64,000 nt of DNA from Marinobacter orientalis (GTDB taxonomy: Bacteria > Pseudomonadota > Gammaproteobacteria > Pseudomonadales > Oleiphilaceae). Under the pieces are notes generated by a model. It did no database searches. It was not told the DNA's origin and saw nothing but the letters and a program-made list of their open reading frames with translations. The first letter of the stretch is position 1; every line of letters begins with the position of its first letter. The position numbers and the translations under genes are program-made. Of this stretch, positions 18,120 to 27,696 are shown one piece after another. The stretch spans positions 1,240,001 to 1,304,000 of the forward strand of contig NZ_SRZX01000001.1 of NCBI RefSeq assembly GCF_004792665.1, given 5' to 3'.

Positions 18120-18818
18120 ATGAACAAGGTATGCGTAGTGATGGGTGTGGGTCCGGGCAATGGCGAGGCCTATGTGCGGCGTTTCAGCGACGAAGGCTTT
18201 CAGGTGGCGATGCTGGCCCGCAGCGAAGACTATCTGAAGCAGCTGGAGCAATCGGTCACCGGTGCCCATGCTTTTACCTGTGACATGATGGAACCGGAGC
18301 AGATCACCGCGGTGCTGGCCGCCATCGAGAGCGAGCTCGGACCGGTTTCGGTGATGATGTATAACGCCGGTGGCGGTGTGTTCAAGAACGTGGAAGAGGC
18401 CAGCCTGGAAGAGTTCGAAGCCAACTGGCGTCTCAATGTTCGAGGTCTTGTGGCGGCCACCAAGGCTGTATTACCGCAGCTGCGTCAGCATGATACCGCC
18501 AGTATTATAATTACCAGTGCGTCGGCGGCGACCCGGGGCCGTGCCAACACCGCGCCCTTTGCCTCTGCCAAGGCGGCCCAGCGTAGCCTGGCCCAGTCAC
18601 TGGCTCGCCAACTGGGACCGGAGAAGATCCATGTGGCGAATGTCGTGATTGATGGCGTGGTCGACCTGCCCCGGACTCGCGAGTGGCTGGCGGACAAGCC
18701 GGATGACTTTTTTGTGCAACCGGCGGCGGTGGCAGATGCGGTCTGGAATCTGAGCCAGCAGGACCCGTCTGCCTGGACCTTCGAGCTGGATATCCGCCCG
18801 TTCGGGGAAAACTGGTAA
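18120..18818 (+). CDS. SDR family oxidoreductase
   Basis: Short-chain dehydrogenase-like protein of 232 residues with a modified nucleotide motif (MGVGPGNGEAYVRRF), the YNAGGG stretch and an ITSASAATRGR region. At the position of the catalytic YxxxK it reads FASAKAAQRSL, so Tyr is replaced by Phe and catalysis may be altered. A GGAGAGA site precedes the ATG. The gene stands alone and converges on the ADP-ribosylglycohydrolase gene ten bases away. Confidence 0.85.
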   Translation: MNKVCVVMGVGPGNGEAYVRRFSDEGFQVAMLARSEDYLKQLEQSVTGAHAFTCDMMEPEQITAVLAAIESELGPVSVMMYNAGGGVFKNVEEASLEEFEANWRLNVRGLVAATKAVLPQLRQHDTASIIITSASAATRGRANTAPFASAKAAQRSLAQSLARQLGPEKIHVANVVIDGVVDLPRTREWLADKPDDFFVQPAAVADAVWNLSQQDPSAWTFELDIRPFGENW

Positions 18819-18828
18819 AAGGCAATTC

Positions 18829-20052
18829 TTACTGCACCGGACAGCCTTTTGGTTCGTTCTCCTGCTCCGTGGGTGCCCAAGTACCATTTACCAGTGACTC
18901 AATATCTGCAAACAGAGTATCGGCGTCCGTCACACGTGCCAACCAGCTCAGAGGGATGCCGCGCTCACCGCCGACGCCATGGAGCGCGGCCATGGCAGGA
19001 CCGATAATCCAGGCGCGTCCACAGGAATCGCCCCCGCACTGGATATTGGCCCGGACAGCGTCGGTATAGCTGTCGGCGTGGCTGAGGATATGAAAGATCA
19101 CCGGCATGGCCTCATGCAGATAGCAGGTGCGGCCAAAGGTGTCGCCGGCGCCTGCAGCATCCAGAAGGGAGCCGGACCGGGCTTTGTTGAGGTTTTCCGG
19201 GTCCGGAGCTTCCGGGGTAGCAGCATCCAGTGCTGCTGATAAGGGTTCACCCCTGAACAGCTGGTCCAGAAGTCGCGCTGCGCACCTCGCCCAGGCTACG
19301 GCTTCGTCATTATGATTGGTGACCCGGACAGCGGTTTCGGTGACTTCCATCAGTTTGTCGCTGCCACAATAGCAGGCCACCAGTGGCGGCAATTTGGAAA
19401 CTGCCGGCAGTTGCATGTCATCGGCGCCACTTTCCGGCAGCAGTTGCCGGTCTATGGTTTCAGCAAGATAAACCCCTGCTTCCTGAACCTCCGTTTCAGG
19501 GTAGGTAGCGTTGATGGCCCGACGAACCGGTGCTGCCAGTTGCTCGCCACTCAGGCGCCGGGTGTAGGGCAAAACCTTCTGCACCAGTATCCGTTTCTGT
19601 TTTTCCGTCAGTTCGGTAGTGGTGGTCGATTGCGCGTGTTCAATGGCTTTCTGTTCGATGGTGTTCAGGTTGTCCAGAGTCACCCGGGTAGGGTTGTCGA
19701 TATAACCACGCCAGTGGCCACCGGGCCCGAAGAACGCCCGAAAGCGCCGCTGGTAATCGCGGATGTCCAGTTTGCCCTCACTGGCCAGAAGACTGTCGGT
19801 CAGTACCCCCGTGGCGGCGCCGTAGTGGCTGATATCTCCGGACTGTTTGCCGCCGTGGGCAAAGTAACCGACTCCGCCTTTGAAATAGTCGGACTTCGGT
19901 GGCAGGAATTCCGGCGACTGCCCGCCCACCTCATGGATACGCTGGCTGTCGTAAAGCCAGTGCAAGCCCAGGCTGGCCGCATCCGCAACCCAGCCACCGG
20001 CGAGGGCGGCGATTATTACAGGCTTTCTGTTATTGGACACGTTGCTGGTCAT
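18829..20052 (-). CDS. ADP-ribosylglycohydrolase family protein
   Basis: Protein of 407 residues with the ADP-ribosylglycohydrolase/J1-crystallin fold. N-terminal GGWVADAASLGLHWLYD matches the family's first metal-binding region. Near the C-terminus, where active hydrolases usually have GGD-[ST]-D, this protein reads QCGGDSCGRAWIIG, so one Asp ligand is Cys and the magnesium site may be changed. The start at 20052 (MTSNVSNN) has an AAGAGG site; the frame open to 20094 is less likely. It lies just downstream of the glutamate synthase-like gene, 51 bases apart, on the same strand. Confidence 0.82.
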   Translation of the reverse strand: MTSNVSNNRKPVIIAALAGGWVADAASLGLHWLYDSQRIHEVGGQSPEFLPPKSDYFKGGVGYFAHGGKQSGDISHYGAATGVLTDSLLASEGKLDIRDYQRRFRAFFGPGGHWRGYIDNPTRVTLDNLNTIEQKAIEHAQSTTTTELTEKQKRILVQKVLPYTRRLSGEQLAAPVRRAINATYPETEVQEAGVYLAETIDRQLLPESGADDMQLPAVSKLPPLVACYCGSDKLMEVTETAVRVTNHNDEAVAWARCAARLLDQLFRGEPLSAALDAATPEAPDPENLNKARSGSLLDAAGAGDTFGRTCYLHEAMPVIFHILSHADSYTDAVRANIQCGGDSCGRAWIIGPAMAALHGVGGERGIPLSWLARVTDADTLFADIESLVNGTWAPTEQENEPKGCPVQ

Positions 20053-20103
20053 TGGAAAACCTCTTTGGTCATGGTCAGTATTCGGAATCGGCAAAGCGTA
20101 TGC

Positions 20104-21690
20104 CTAACGCCAACTGTACCCAGTTGCCTGACGCCAGTCACCGGCCCAGTCATCCGGGGCGCAGTCCGTATGTAACAGACACCCGCTTTCAATATGTGGA
20201 TAAAGCTGAGCATAGTTCATAATGCTGCCCTGATTGACCCGACGGTTGATATCCGCGGCGTCCAGTTCCCCGAGCCGGTCCTTGCCCAGGATACTGAGCA
20301 GTTCCGCCAGGGTTTCCATGGAGGAATGGTGGTAGTTGGCAACCCGCATGCCCTTGTCAGTGACGTCGAGCTGTTTATAACGGGCGGGGTTCTGGGTAGT
20401 GATGCCGGTGGGGCATTTATCGGTATTGCAGCTGCGGGACTGGATGCAGCCCAGTGCCAGCATCATGCCGCGGGCTGAATTCACGGTGTCGGCCCCCAGC
20501 ACCATCATCCGCAGCATGTGAAACGCAGAGAAGGCCTTGCCGGAAGCAATAATTCTGATCCTGTCGCGAACACCGATACCCCGCAGGGCATTGTGCACAA
20601 AATTCAGGCCGTCCCGCAGTGGCATGCCCACCGAGTTGGTCAGTTCCACCGGTGCCGCTCCGGTACCCCCTTCACCGCCGTCCACAGTAATGAAATCCGG
20701 CAGCAGGCCGGTTTCCAGCATCGCCTTGCAGATTCCGAGGAACTCGCGCCGGTTACCGGGGCAGAATTTGAATCCCACCGGCTTGCCACCGGACAGCTTG
20801 CGAAGCCGGGCTACGAAATGCAGCAATTCCAAGGGGTTGGTGAAGGCAGAGTGCACGGGCGGTGACAACACATCCTCCCCCAGGGGCACCATGCGGATAC
20901 GGGCAATTTCTTCGGTAACCTTGGCAGCCGGCAACACTCCCCCATGTCCGGGCTTGGCACCCTGGGACAGTTTGACCTCGATCATCCTGACCACGTCGCG
21001 ACCTGCCTGCTCCGAGAACAGCTGCGGATCGAAGACACCCTCTGGTGTGCGGCATCCAAAATAACCGGTCCCGATTTGCCAGATCAGGTCACCCCCGTAT
21101 TCAAGATGCCAATCGCTGATTCCACCCTCGCCGGTGTTATGGGCAAAATTCCCAAGTTTCGCGCCACGGTTCAGTGCCATTACGGCATTGCGGCTCAGGG
21201 CGCCATAACTCATGGCAGAGATATTCAACGGCGAGGCTTCATAGGGCCTGGTACATTCCGGCCCGCCAAAAGTAACCCGCAGATCAACTGGAAGGCATTC
21301 CTTGGGTGCCAGCGAGTGGTTTACCCATTCGTAGCCGTCGCGGTAAACATCGAAGATGGTGCCGAAGGCGCGGGTGTCGTTGTCTTTTTTGGCGCGTTGA
21401 TAGATCAGGCTGCGGAATTCGCGGTTGACCGGAGCGCCATCCAGATCGGATTCCACAAAGTACTGTTGCAGCTCCCGCCGAACCGACTCAAACAGGTAAC
21501 GGAAATGGCCAACAACCGGATAGATCTTGAGCAGTGTGTGTTTTTTCTGGAAGAGGTCACGAATACCCAGTGCAATGAACGGGCCGATGACCAGCCAGGC
21601 CCAGTTAACGCCCGGCCAGACGATACCGGCGATAATCAACAAGGCGCTCAGCGCCAGACTCGAGATTATGAAAGCTTGACGGAAGACCAT
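20104..21690 (-). CDS. FMN-binding glutamate synthase family protein
   Basis: Protein of 528 residues homologous to the central FMN domain of glutamate synthase (GltB), but without the glutamine amidotransferase domain. Two N-terminal hydrophobic segments (about residues 8-45) suggest membrane anchoring. The FMN/TIM-barrel core has NTGEGGISDWH, KPGHGGVLPAAK and DGGEGGTGAAP. The 3Fe-4S cluster cysteines are in LGCIQSRSCNTDKCPTG. It would transfer electrons or ammonia to 2-oxoglutarate with an unidentified partner; the physiological reaction of this family is poorly defined. Confidence 0.9.
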   Translation of the reverse strand: MVFRQAFIISSLALSALLIIAGIVWPGVNWAWLVIGPFIALGIRDLFQKKHTLLKIYPVVGHFRYLFESVRRELQQYFVESDLDGAPVNREFRSLIYQRAKKDNDTRAFGTIFDVYRDGYEWVNHSLAPKECLPVDLRVTFGGPECTRPYEASPLNISAMSYGALSRNAVMALNRGAKLGNFAHNTGEGGISDWHLEYGGDLIWQIGTGYFGCRTPEGVFDPQLFSEQAGRDVVRMIEVKLSQGAKPGHGGVLPAAKVTEEIARIRMVPLGEDVLSPPVHSAFTNPLELLHFVARLRKLSGGKPVGFKFCPGNRREFLGICKAMLETGLLPDFITVDGGEGGTGAAPVELTNSVGMPLRDGLNFVHNALRGIGVRDRIRIIASGKAFSAFHMLRMMVLGADTVNSARGMMLALGCIQSRSCNTDKCPTGITTQNPARYKQLDVTDKGMRVANYHHSSMETLAELLSILGKDRLGELDAADINRRVNQGSIMNYAQLYPHIESGCLLHTDCAPDDWAGDWRQATGYSWR

Positions 21691-21876
21691 TTGGGGAATC
21701 CTGTTTCCAGCGCTGATGGTTGATTATTTGTCTGGATTAAGGGACACGCTTGCGGCCTGCCTGTTACAGGCTTCAGGAGATGGCAGATGCGTGGGGTAAA
21801 TTTCTTTGTAACGAAGCAGGTGCGTGAGAGTCTATAGTGGTGGGAGTTCAGACAACGGGTTTAACAGAGAGTTACC

Positions 21877-22635
21877 ATGACAAGATCCAAAGTAGAGTTT
21901 GTAAACGCACAGGGGCACAGCCTTGCCGGCTTGCTGGAACTGCCGGGCCAGGGCAAGCCTCGCGCCATGGCGCTGTTCGCCCATTGCTTCACCTGCGGGA
22001 AAGATATTGCTGCAGCCTCCAGGATCGGACGTGCACTGGCAAAGCATGGCATCGGCGTGCTGCGTTTTGACTTTACCGGGCTGGGTAGCAGTGATGGCGA
22101 CTTCGGCAATACCAGTTTCTCTTCCAACATCGAAGACCTGCTGTCGGCCGGCGAATTTCTCGAGGAACATTATCAGGCACCCCGTATCGTCATTGGCCAT
22201 AGCCTTGGCGGAGCTGCTGTGCTGGCGGCGGCCCAGCGCATGGCGTCCGTAGAAGCGGTTGCCACCATCGGGGCGCCGTCTACCGCCGATCACGTACAGC
22301 ATCTGTTCGACGGCAAGGCCAACGAGATTCGTGAGCTCGGTGAAGCCGAGGTGACCCTGGCCGGGCGTAAATTCAATGTAAAGTCGCAGATGCTGGATGA
22401 CCTGGTGCAATGGAATACACCGGACCACATCGGCAACCTGCGCAAGGCGTTGATCATATTTCACTCGCCGGTTGACCAGGTCGTGGACATCAGCGAAGCC
22501 GCCGCCATCTATCAGGCCGCGAAGCATCCCAAGAGCTTTATTTCCCTGGACAATGCCGACCACCTGCTCTCGAGGGCGGCGGATGCGGAATACGTGGCAG
22601 ATATGCTGGTGGCCTGGTCCAGCCGGTATCTATAG
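21877..22635 (+). CDS. Alpha/beta hydrolase
   Basis: Alpha/beta hydrolase of 252 residues. The nucleophile elbow is IGHSLGGAA, the oxyanion region HCFTCGKD, and the late acid and His are in SPVDQVVD and DNADHLL. Close homologues are often fused or next to an OsmC-type peroxidase, suggesting handling of peroxidised or thioester compounds, but no osmC gene is adjacent here. The ATG at 21877 follows GAGAGTTACC. It stands between the divergent glutamate synthase-like gene and the aldehyde dehydrogenase gene. Confidence 0.88.
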   Translation: MTRSKVEFVNAQGHSLAGLLELPGQGKPRAMALFAHCFTCGKDIAAASRIGRALAKHGIGVLRFDFTGLGSSDGDFGNTSFSSNIEDLLSAGEFLEEHYQAPRIVIGHSLGGAAVLAAAQRMASVEAVATIGAPSTADHVQHLFDGKANEIRELGEAEVTLAGRKFNVKSQMLDDLVQWNTPDHIGNLRKALIIFHSPVDQVVDISEAAAIYQAAKHPKSFISLDNADHLLSRAADAEYVADMLVAWSSRYL

Positions 22636-22724
22636 GGCTATGTAGGCTAGCGCACCGACCTGGTAGCGCCTCGCAGTCTAGTGTCGGGGTTTCTTCCCTC
22701 ATATTCCCCCACGGAGAAAACCTG

Positions 22725-24104
22725 ATGTCAGACTCCAACAAGACCATTAACCCTGCCACCGAAGAAGCTCTTGAAACCTATCCCCTGATGTCCCGGCAAG
22801 AGGCCGAGGGTATTATCGAGCAGACCCACGATGCGTTTCTGAGCTGGCGCAAAACGACATTCAGCGAACGTGCCGGGATTTTGCGCAAGACCGCCGCGCT
22901 GATCCGGGAACGCCAGGACGACTACGCCGCACTGATGACCCGGGAAATGGGCAAGACCCTGACCGAAGGCAAGCAGGAGTGCGAGCTGTGTGCGGCTGTG
23001 TGTGAGTACAGTGCCGAGCACGGCCCCAAAGAGCTGGCGGATGAAACCCGGGAGCTCCCGGGTGGCCAAGCCCTGGTGTCCTATCAGCCTCAGGGCGTGA
23101 TCTACGGCATACAGCCGTGGAACTTTCCGCTTTACCAGGTCATCCGTTACAGCGCCGCCAACCTGATGGCGGGCAACACGGTGCTGTTGAAGCACGCTGC
23201 CAATGTCTGGGGTATGGCGCTGGAAGTTGAAAAGCTTTACCGGGATGCCGGGTTGCCGGAAAACGCCTTCCGCACCCTGCTGATTGGCCACGATGTGTCG
23301 GATGCAGTCATCGAGCACAAACTGGTGCGGGGTGTCACGCTCACCGGTAGTCCCAACGCGGGACGCGCGGTGGCCCAGCGTGCGGGTAAAGTGCTGAAGA
23401 AGACCGTACTTGAGCTGGGCAGCAACGATGCCTATCTGGTGCTGGCGGACGCTGACGTGCAGAAGGCGGCCGAAGCCTGTGTCCTGGGCCGTACCAATAA
23501 TGCCGGCCAGACCTGCGTGGCCGCGAAGCGTTTTATCGTTGTTGACTCGGTCTACGACGAGTTTCGGGATGCTTTCCTGGCCGGGATGAAAAAACTCGCC
23601 GTCGGTGACCCCACCCGCAGTGACACCCAGATGGGCCCCATGGCGCGTTCGGATCTGCGAGATGGCCTTCATGAACAGGTTCGGAAATCGTTTGATGCAG
23701 GTGTCACTTGTACTCTGGGGGGTGAAATCCCCGAAGGCAAAGGCTACTTCTATCCGGCAACCGTGCTGGAAAATGTTGCGCCAGGGCAGCCGGCCTATGA
23801 CGACGAGTTATTTGGCCCGGTGGCCGCGCTGATCCGGGTAAAAGACGACGCCGAGGCGATGCGGGTTGCCAACGACTCCATCTACGGTCTGGGCGGCGGC
23901 ATCTTCTCTGCCAATGAAGACGAAGCCCTGCGCCTGGCCCGCGACGAATTCGACACCGGCATGATCAATATCAATGGCTACAACCTGGCCCTGCCCAATC
24001 TGCCCTTTGGTGGTGTCAAGCAGAGTGGCTATGGCCGTGAACACGGCGGTTTTGGCATGCGCGAGTTTGTGAATGTGAAGGCGGTTATGGTGGCCCAGTC
24101 CTGA
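22725..24104 (+). CDS. NAD-dependent succinate-semialdehyde dehydrogenase
   Basis: Aldehyde dehydrogenase superfamily enzyme of 459 residues, the short Sad/YneI type. The catalytic Glu is in LELGSNDAYLVL and the catalytic Cys in NNAGQTCVAAKRF. The NAD fold has QPWNFP and LTGSPNAGRAVA. A GGAGAAAACC site precedes the ATG. It would oxidise succinate semialdehyde, or a related semialdehyde, to the acid. No GABA aminotransferase gene is adjacent. A weak hairpin follows. Confidence 0.9.
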   Translation: MSDSNKTINPATEEALETYPLMSRQEAEGIIEQTHDAFLSWRKTTFSERAGILRKTAALIRERQDDYAALMTREMGKTLTEGKQECELCAAVCEYSAEHGPKELADETRELPGGQALVSYQPQGVIYGIQPWNFPLYQVIRYSAANLMAGNTVLLKHAANVWGMALEVEKLYRDAGLPENAFRTLLIGHDVSDAVIEHKLVRGVTLTGSPNAGRAVAQRAGKVLKKTVLELGSNDAYLVLADADVQKAAEACVLGRTNNAGQTCVAAKRFIVVDSVYDEFRDAFLAGMKKLAVGDPTRSDTQMGPMARSDLRDGLHEQVRKSFDAGVTCTLGGEIPEGKGYFYPATVLENVAPGQPAYDDELFGPVAALIRVKDDAEAMRVANDSIYGLGGGIFSANEDEALRLARDEFDTGMININGYNLALPNLPFGGVKQSGYGREHGGFGMREFVNVKAVMVAQS

Positions 24105-24115
24105 TTCAGACTTCA

Positions 24116-24141
24116 GCGGCCTCGGTTAACGCGAGGTCCGC
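24116..24141. terminator. Possible terminator hairpin between convergent genes
   Basis: GCGGCCTCG and CGAGGTCCGC form a stem with one bulged T and a seven-base loop, in the 50-base gap between the convergent aldehyde dehydrogenase and alpha/beta hydrolase genes. No U tract follows. Confidence 0.35.
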
Positions 24142-24154
24142 GATGATCTGGTGC

Positions 24155-24997
24155 TTAATGCTGGTTCAGAAAATCCTGGATCAGGGCGCTGATCTGATCG
24201 GGTTTTTCTTCCAGCAGAAAGTGGCCGACATCGTCAATTACGGTAAGTTTGGCGTTGGGTATCGCCTGTTCCAGGCGAGGGCCATACTCTGGTTTCTGGA
24301 AGGGGTCCTTCTCCCCCCAGACAATCAGGGTGAAATGCGGTAACTGTGAAAGCTCGTCGGATATAGCGAGAGTGTATTCGCTGTTCAGGCGCCGCAGATT
24401 TCGGAAAAAGGCCCGCTTTCCTTTTTCGGTGGACCAGGGTTTCGTGTAGAGGTCAACGACCGATTCGGTCATGACCTGCGTATCGACAACGCCCTTTGGC
24501 AGAAAGCCACGAATCATCTCGACGAAATCATCGAGTGCCATGTCGTCTTCAGCTCCGGGTTTCTGCAAGGGCTCGAATTCCGGAATGGGCCAGGAGTCGA
24601 AGCAGATGCTGTCAATCAGCACCAATCGGTCGACGCGCTCGGGTCTTTCGACCGCCATGAGTTGTGCCACGCCGCCACCAATGTCATGGGCAATCACATG
24701 AGCCCGCCGGATACCCAGTGAATCGAGGAGCCCGAACAGGATGCGTCGCTGGGCGTTGATTGAAACATCGGCGTTTGCGGGCATCCCCGACTGGCCATAG
24801 TTGAGAAGGTCCGGCGCAATAACGCGAAACTGTTTTGACAGCACCGGAATGACTTCGCGCCACATAAGGCCATTGCTCGGGATACCATGGATCAGCAGCA
24901 GGGGTACGCCCTTGCCTTCATCGATGTAGGCGATTTGATGGCCATCGACCTGGGTGAATTGTTGGGTGGATGTCGAGTTGACCTGATTACTGTCCAT
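24155..24997 (-). CDS. Alpha/beta fold hydrolase
   Basis: Alpha/beta hydrolase of 280 residues of the haloalkane dehalogenase/epoxide hydrolase-like group. It has HGIPSNGLMWREV, the elbow IAHDIGGGVAQLMA (nucleophile Asp, unlike the Ser enzyme at 21877), and DDVGHFLLEEKP carrying the His. The Asp elbow with W after HG-x-P-S-x(2) is typical of enzymes that open epoxides or remove halide. The start at 24997 has GGAG eight bases upstream; the 12-residue extension is rejected. It is downstream of the isochorismatase-like gene by 32 bases and probably cotranscribed. Confidence 0.85.
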   Translation of the reverse strand: MDSNQVNSTSTQQFTQVDGHQIAYIDEGKGVPLLLIHGIPSNGLMWREVIPVLSKQFRVIAPDLLNYGQSGMPANADVSINAQRRILFGLLDSLGIRRAHVIAHDIGGGVAQLMAVERPERVDRLVLIDSICFDSWPIPEFEPLQKPGAEDDMALDDFVEMIRGFLPKGVVDTQVMTESVVDLYTKPWSTEKGKRAFFRNLRRLNSEYTLAISDELSQLPHFTLIVWGEKDPFQKPEYGPRLEQAIPNAKLTVIDDVGHFLLEEKPDQISALIQDFLNQH

Positions 24998-25029
24998 AAA
25001 CTGATCTCCAGGTGAATGTGTCGTTCTGT

Positions 25030-25677
25030 TCAATCCAGCGAATTGACAGCTTCCCGGGTGGTCAGGGCCTCGCTGGCGATAAATTTAAAGTTGACCAGGG
25101 CGGCCTGATAGCCATCACCAAGCTCCGGATCGATGGCGGCTGCGGTGGCATCCGTGACCACGAACACCTCGAAGCCCTGTTCCACCAGGTCACGCAGGTG
25201 CGATTCGACGCACAGGTTCGCCGACATTCCGGCCAGGATGACCTTGCTGATTCCGTGCTTGCGAAGATTGAGTGCCAGGTCGTTGTTCTGGGGGCCGTAG
25301 ACCTTGTGCGGGCTAACCACGATGGTGTTGTCGTCGTTCAGCAATGGCTTGAGCCGCTCCAGCCAGTCAGCGCCGGAGCCTTCAAATCCGGTCAGATCCA
25401 GCGGTCCACGGCGGGTGAACATGCCGATTTCATGCATTTTGGTCTCGAGCGTGCCGCCGAACTGCCACTCCTTGTCAGCGGGGTAATAGTAATGCGGCGA
25501 CACAAACGTCCGGTAGCCGCCATTGCGGGCGGCGGTCAACAAGGCTTCCAGGTTGGCGATGGTGTTGTTCTCGCGAACGCTGTCGCTGACCAGACCCCAG
25601 GCGGCACCGTTTTCGCTGAGGAAATCATTCTGGGGGTCAGTCACAACCAGCGCGGTGGTTTTGTTGTCGATGTTCAT
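25030..25677 (-). CDS. Cysteine hydrolase (isochorismatase-like)
   Basis: Cysteine hydrolase of 215 residues in the isochorismatase superfamily. The catalytic Asp is in VVTDPQNDFL, the Lys in SPHKVYG, and the nucleophilic Cys in AGMSANLCVESHLRDL, followed by VVTDATAAA. The start at 25677 (MNIDNK) follows GAGGATCCCGGT; the 8-residue extension is less likely. It shares an operon-like arrangement with the alpha/beta hydrolase gene downstream. The substrate is unknown; relatives hydrolyse amides such as nicotinamide or ureidoacrylate. Confidence 0.87.
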   Translation of the reverse strand: MNIDNKTTALVVTDPQNDFLSENGAAWGLVSDSVRENNTIANLEALLTAARNGGYRTFVSPHYYYPADKEWQFGGTLETKMHEIGMFTRRGPLDLTGFEGSGADWLERLKPLLNDDNTIVVSPHKVYGPQNNDLALNLRKHGISKVILAGMSANLCVESHLRDLVEQGFEVFVVTDATAAAIDPELGDGYQAALVNFKFIASEALTTREAVNSLD

Positions 25678-25926
25678 ACCGGGATCCTCGGAATTGGCCA
25701 AATTTATTCAGAACACACTTCAAAGGCCAGTTTTAGGAATGACGGTAGCGGTGTCGGTGCGTTGTCGCACTTAGCGGAGGACAGCGGCAACTCCAAAGCG
25801 GCGTAAGCGTTCGCTATCGAACAGACAGATCCCGCCAGATAATTCAGCTTCACATTCAAATTCACGAACATAGAGCAAACGAAACTCGCTAGCTCGCCCA
25901 TTTCATTCAACCTGAAGGATTCCTCT

Positions 25927-26529
25927 ATGAGCATGACCATTCTTGTCGCCGGCGCGACCGGCGGAACCGGCCAGCATCTGGTCCAGTACCTGATCGACCA
26001 GGGCCATAAGCCGACCGCGCTGGTTCGCGAAAGCTCTGACACCAACGCATTACCCAAGGGCCTCGACCTGCGGCATGGTGATCTGGCCGATCTGCAGGCT
26101 GGCGTTTGCGACGGCATGGACGCTGTAATCTTTGCGGCAGGCTCGGGTGGATCCACGGGCCCCGAAATGACCCGCAAAGTGGATCGGGAAGGCGCCAAAC
26201 GCCTGATCGATCTGGCCCGTGAATCCGGCGTGAAACGTTTCGTGATGCTCAGCTCGATCGGCGCAGACCAAGCCAACCCCACGGGCGACATAGCCCCTTA
26301 CCTGAATGCCAAACATGAAGCGGACGAACACCTGAAGGGCTCTGGAATGACCTACTCAATCCTGCGACCGGTGGCACTGACCAACGACGGGCGCTGCAGG
26401 AACGTGATCCTGGGCGCGAAGGTCGACAAATCTGCAAAGGCCTCCCGTGCGGACGTGGCCTATGTGCTGGCCGAGGCCGCCACGACAGGCCGTTACGACG
26501 GTATGGCGCAGGATATGCGGTCCGCCTGA
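25927..26529 (+). CDS. NAD(P)H-binding SDR-like protein
   Basis: Atypical short-chain dehydrogenase of 200 residues, the NAD(P)H-binding NmrA/YwnB-like type. It starts with the Rossmann motif [15 protein letters not shown], has [14 protein letters not shown] and [12 protein letters not shown], and ends in a short substrate domain. It is about the usual length for the group. It lies 28 bases before the decayed SDR gene and may once have shared a transcript with it. Confidence 0.87.
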   Translation: MSMTILVAGATGGTGQHLVQYLIDQGHKPTALVRESSDTNALPKGLDLRHGDLADLQAGVCDGMDAVIFAAGSGGSTGPEMTRKVDREGAKRLIDLARESGVKRFVMLSSIGADQANPTGDIAPYLNAKHEADEHLKGSGMTYSILRPVALTNDGRCRNVILGAKVDKSAKASRADVAYVLAEAATTGRYDGMAQDMRSA

Positions 26530-26557
26530 CTCATTCATATTCAAAGGAGAAGAACCC

Positions 26558-26956
26558 ATGTCAGAAATCAATGGCAAGGTCGTCATCGTCACCGGCGCCA
26601 GCAGTGGTCTCGGTAAAGCCATCGCCCACCGCCTGGCCAAGGGTGGCGCAAAACTGGTGCTGCCCACCATGCGCGAACAGCATGGCGGCCAAATAATCAA
26701 TCTCTCCTCCGTCGCCGGGCATAAAGTATTTCCCGCGTCGGCTGTCTACTCTGCAACCAAGTATGCGGTGAAGGCGCTTTCAGAAGGGCTTCGTCAGGAA
26801 GGCGACGGGGAAATCCATTCCACCAATATCTCGCCGGGGGCTGTGGCGACCGAGCTGACCAGGCAGGCTCAACGCGAATGCCCGGGTCCGTTGCGGTTGC
26901 AGCAATGTCAGAGGCGGCATGCAGTGCGTCACGAACAATGTGTCGCCTGGCCCTGA
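26558..26956 (+). pseudogene. SDR oxidoreductase remnant with internal deletion
   Basis: Begins as a normal classical SDR with a good AAGGAG site: [20 protein letters not shown]. It then jumps from GGAKLVL straight to [20 protein letters not shown], losing roughly 80-90 residues that should include the NNAG motif, but keeping the [15 protein letters not shown] catalytic YxxxK. After GAVATEL the reading frame loses similarity. The total of 132 residues compares with about 245 for the family. The in-frame internal deletion and the lost C-terminus make it a pseudogene. Confidence 0.8.
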
Positions 26957-27147
26957 GGGGCATGTCCGGTTGATCTGGCGCTGGCTGGCGGGTGGTGACC
27001 GGTTCGAAAGCCATGGCGTTCTCCGCCAGCCACTCAGGGGTTGCTGTGAAATCCGTGCGTCCAGGGCGTCGCCCTGAACCAGCCGAGCCAGAATGCAGCT
27101 GTAGCCAACGCCCGGGCTTCATCACATGGCTGCCGTCTTCCGGCTCT

Positions 27148-27369
27148 TCACTTGTTTTTCAGATATTTAATCAGTGCCAGAATCGCAAGCACCAGAAGGG
27201 CGATAAGAAGAAGCCAGACAACTATCGTAAATATCCCCATGACTCCCGTACCGGGCATCATAAAGCCATCCATCATGCCGCCTCCCATACGCCCGGGACC
27301 GTCGGCAAGAGCTAAGAGGGGCAGGAAAAGCCCTGTCATCAAAATACACAGCTTCTCAAAAACTTTCAT
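27148..27369 (-). CDS. Small exported or membrane protein, Met/Gly-rich
   Basis: Hypothetical protein of 73 residues. The start at 27369 (MKVFEKLC) has a GGAGAAACTG site. A signal-like hydrophobic segment (about 5-20) is followed by a Gly/Met-rich stretch, GPGRMGGGMMDGFMMPG, which could bind copper or another soft metal. One strong membrane helix (about 38-65) precedes a KYLKNK end. Similar Met-rich short membrane proteins occur with SHOCT domains and in copper regions, but no copper gene is next to it. The function is unknown. Confidence 0.6.
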   Translation of the reverse strand: MKVFEKLCILMTGLFLPLLALADGPGRMGGGMMDGFMMPGTGVMGIFTIVVWLLLIALLVLAILALIKYLKNK

Positions 27370-27696
27370 TTCAGTTTCTCCATATGTTTGGTGCCTCAAT
27401 GCCATAAAAGGCGTTGCGGATGAGTCTGTAACACCTGTTCGCCTCTTGCAATAAATACAAAAAATCCGCGATTAGATCCGCAATCTATGCTGCATCGAGA
27501 CGGTTTTATCCAGGATTTTGGAGGAATGTTCAGGGAAAAGTCCAGTGGGGCTGGCGGGCATCATCGCCCATGAAATCTGTGGCGCCGCGTGAGTCTTACC
27601 GGTAACCGGGTCGAGAAATGGCAACCTCTGAGCTAGGCTGACTGGAGCGGTAGGACAAAGAAATCCCATTTATTTGCAAGATCAAGGAGATTCTTC

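Noticed and set aside
26697-27125. 142-residue minus-strand open frame over the SDR remnant
   Set aside because: No motif, and it spans the pseudogene and the gene-free stretch. Arg/Pro-rich composition is typical of shadow frames.
27427-27450. Third GTAACA site as an ECF promoter
   Set aside because: No GTGTC at the 14-base distance.
27472-27669. 65-residue minus-strand frame before the SRPBCC gene
   Set aside because: No signal, motif or ribosome site that I could support.
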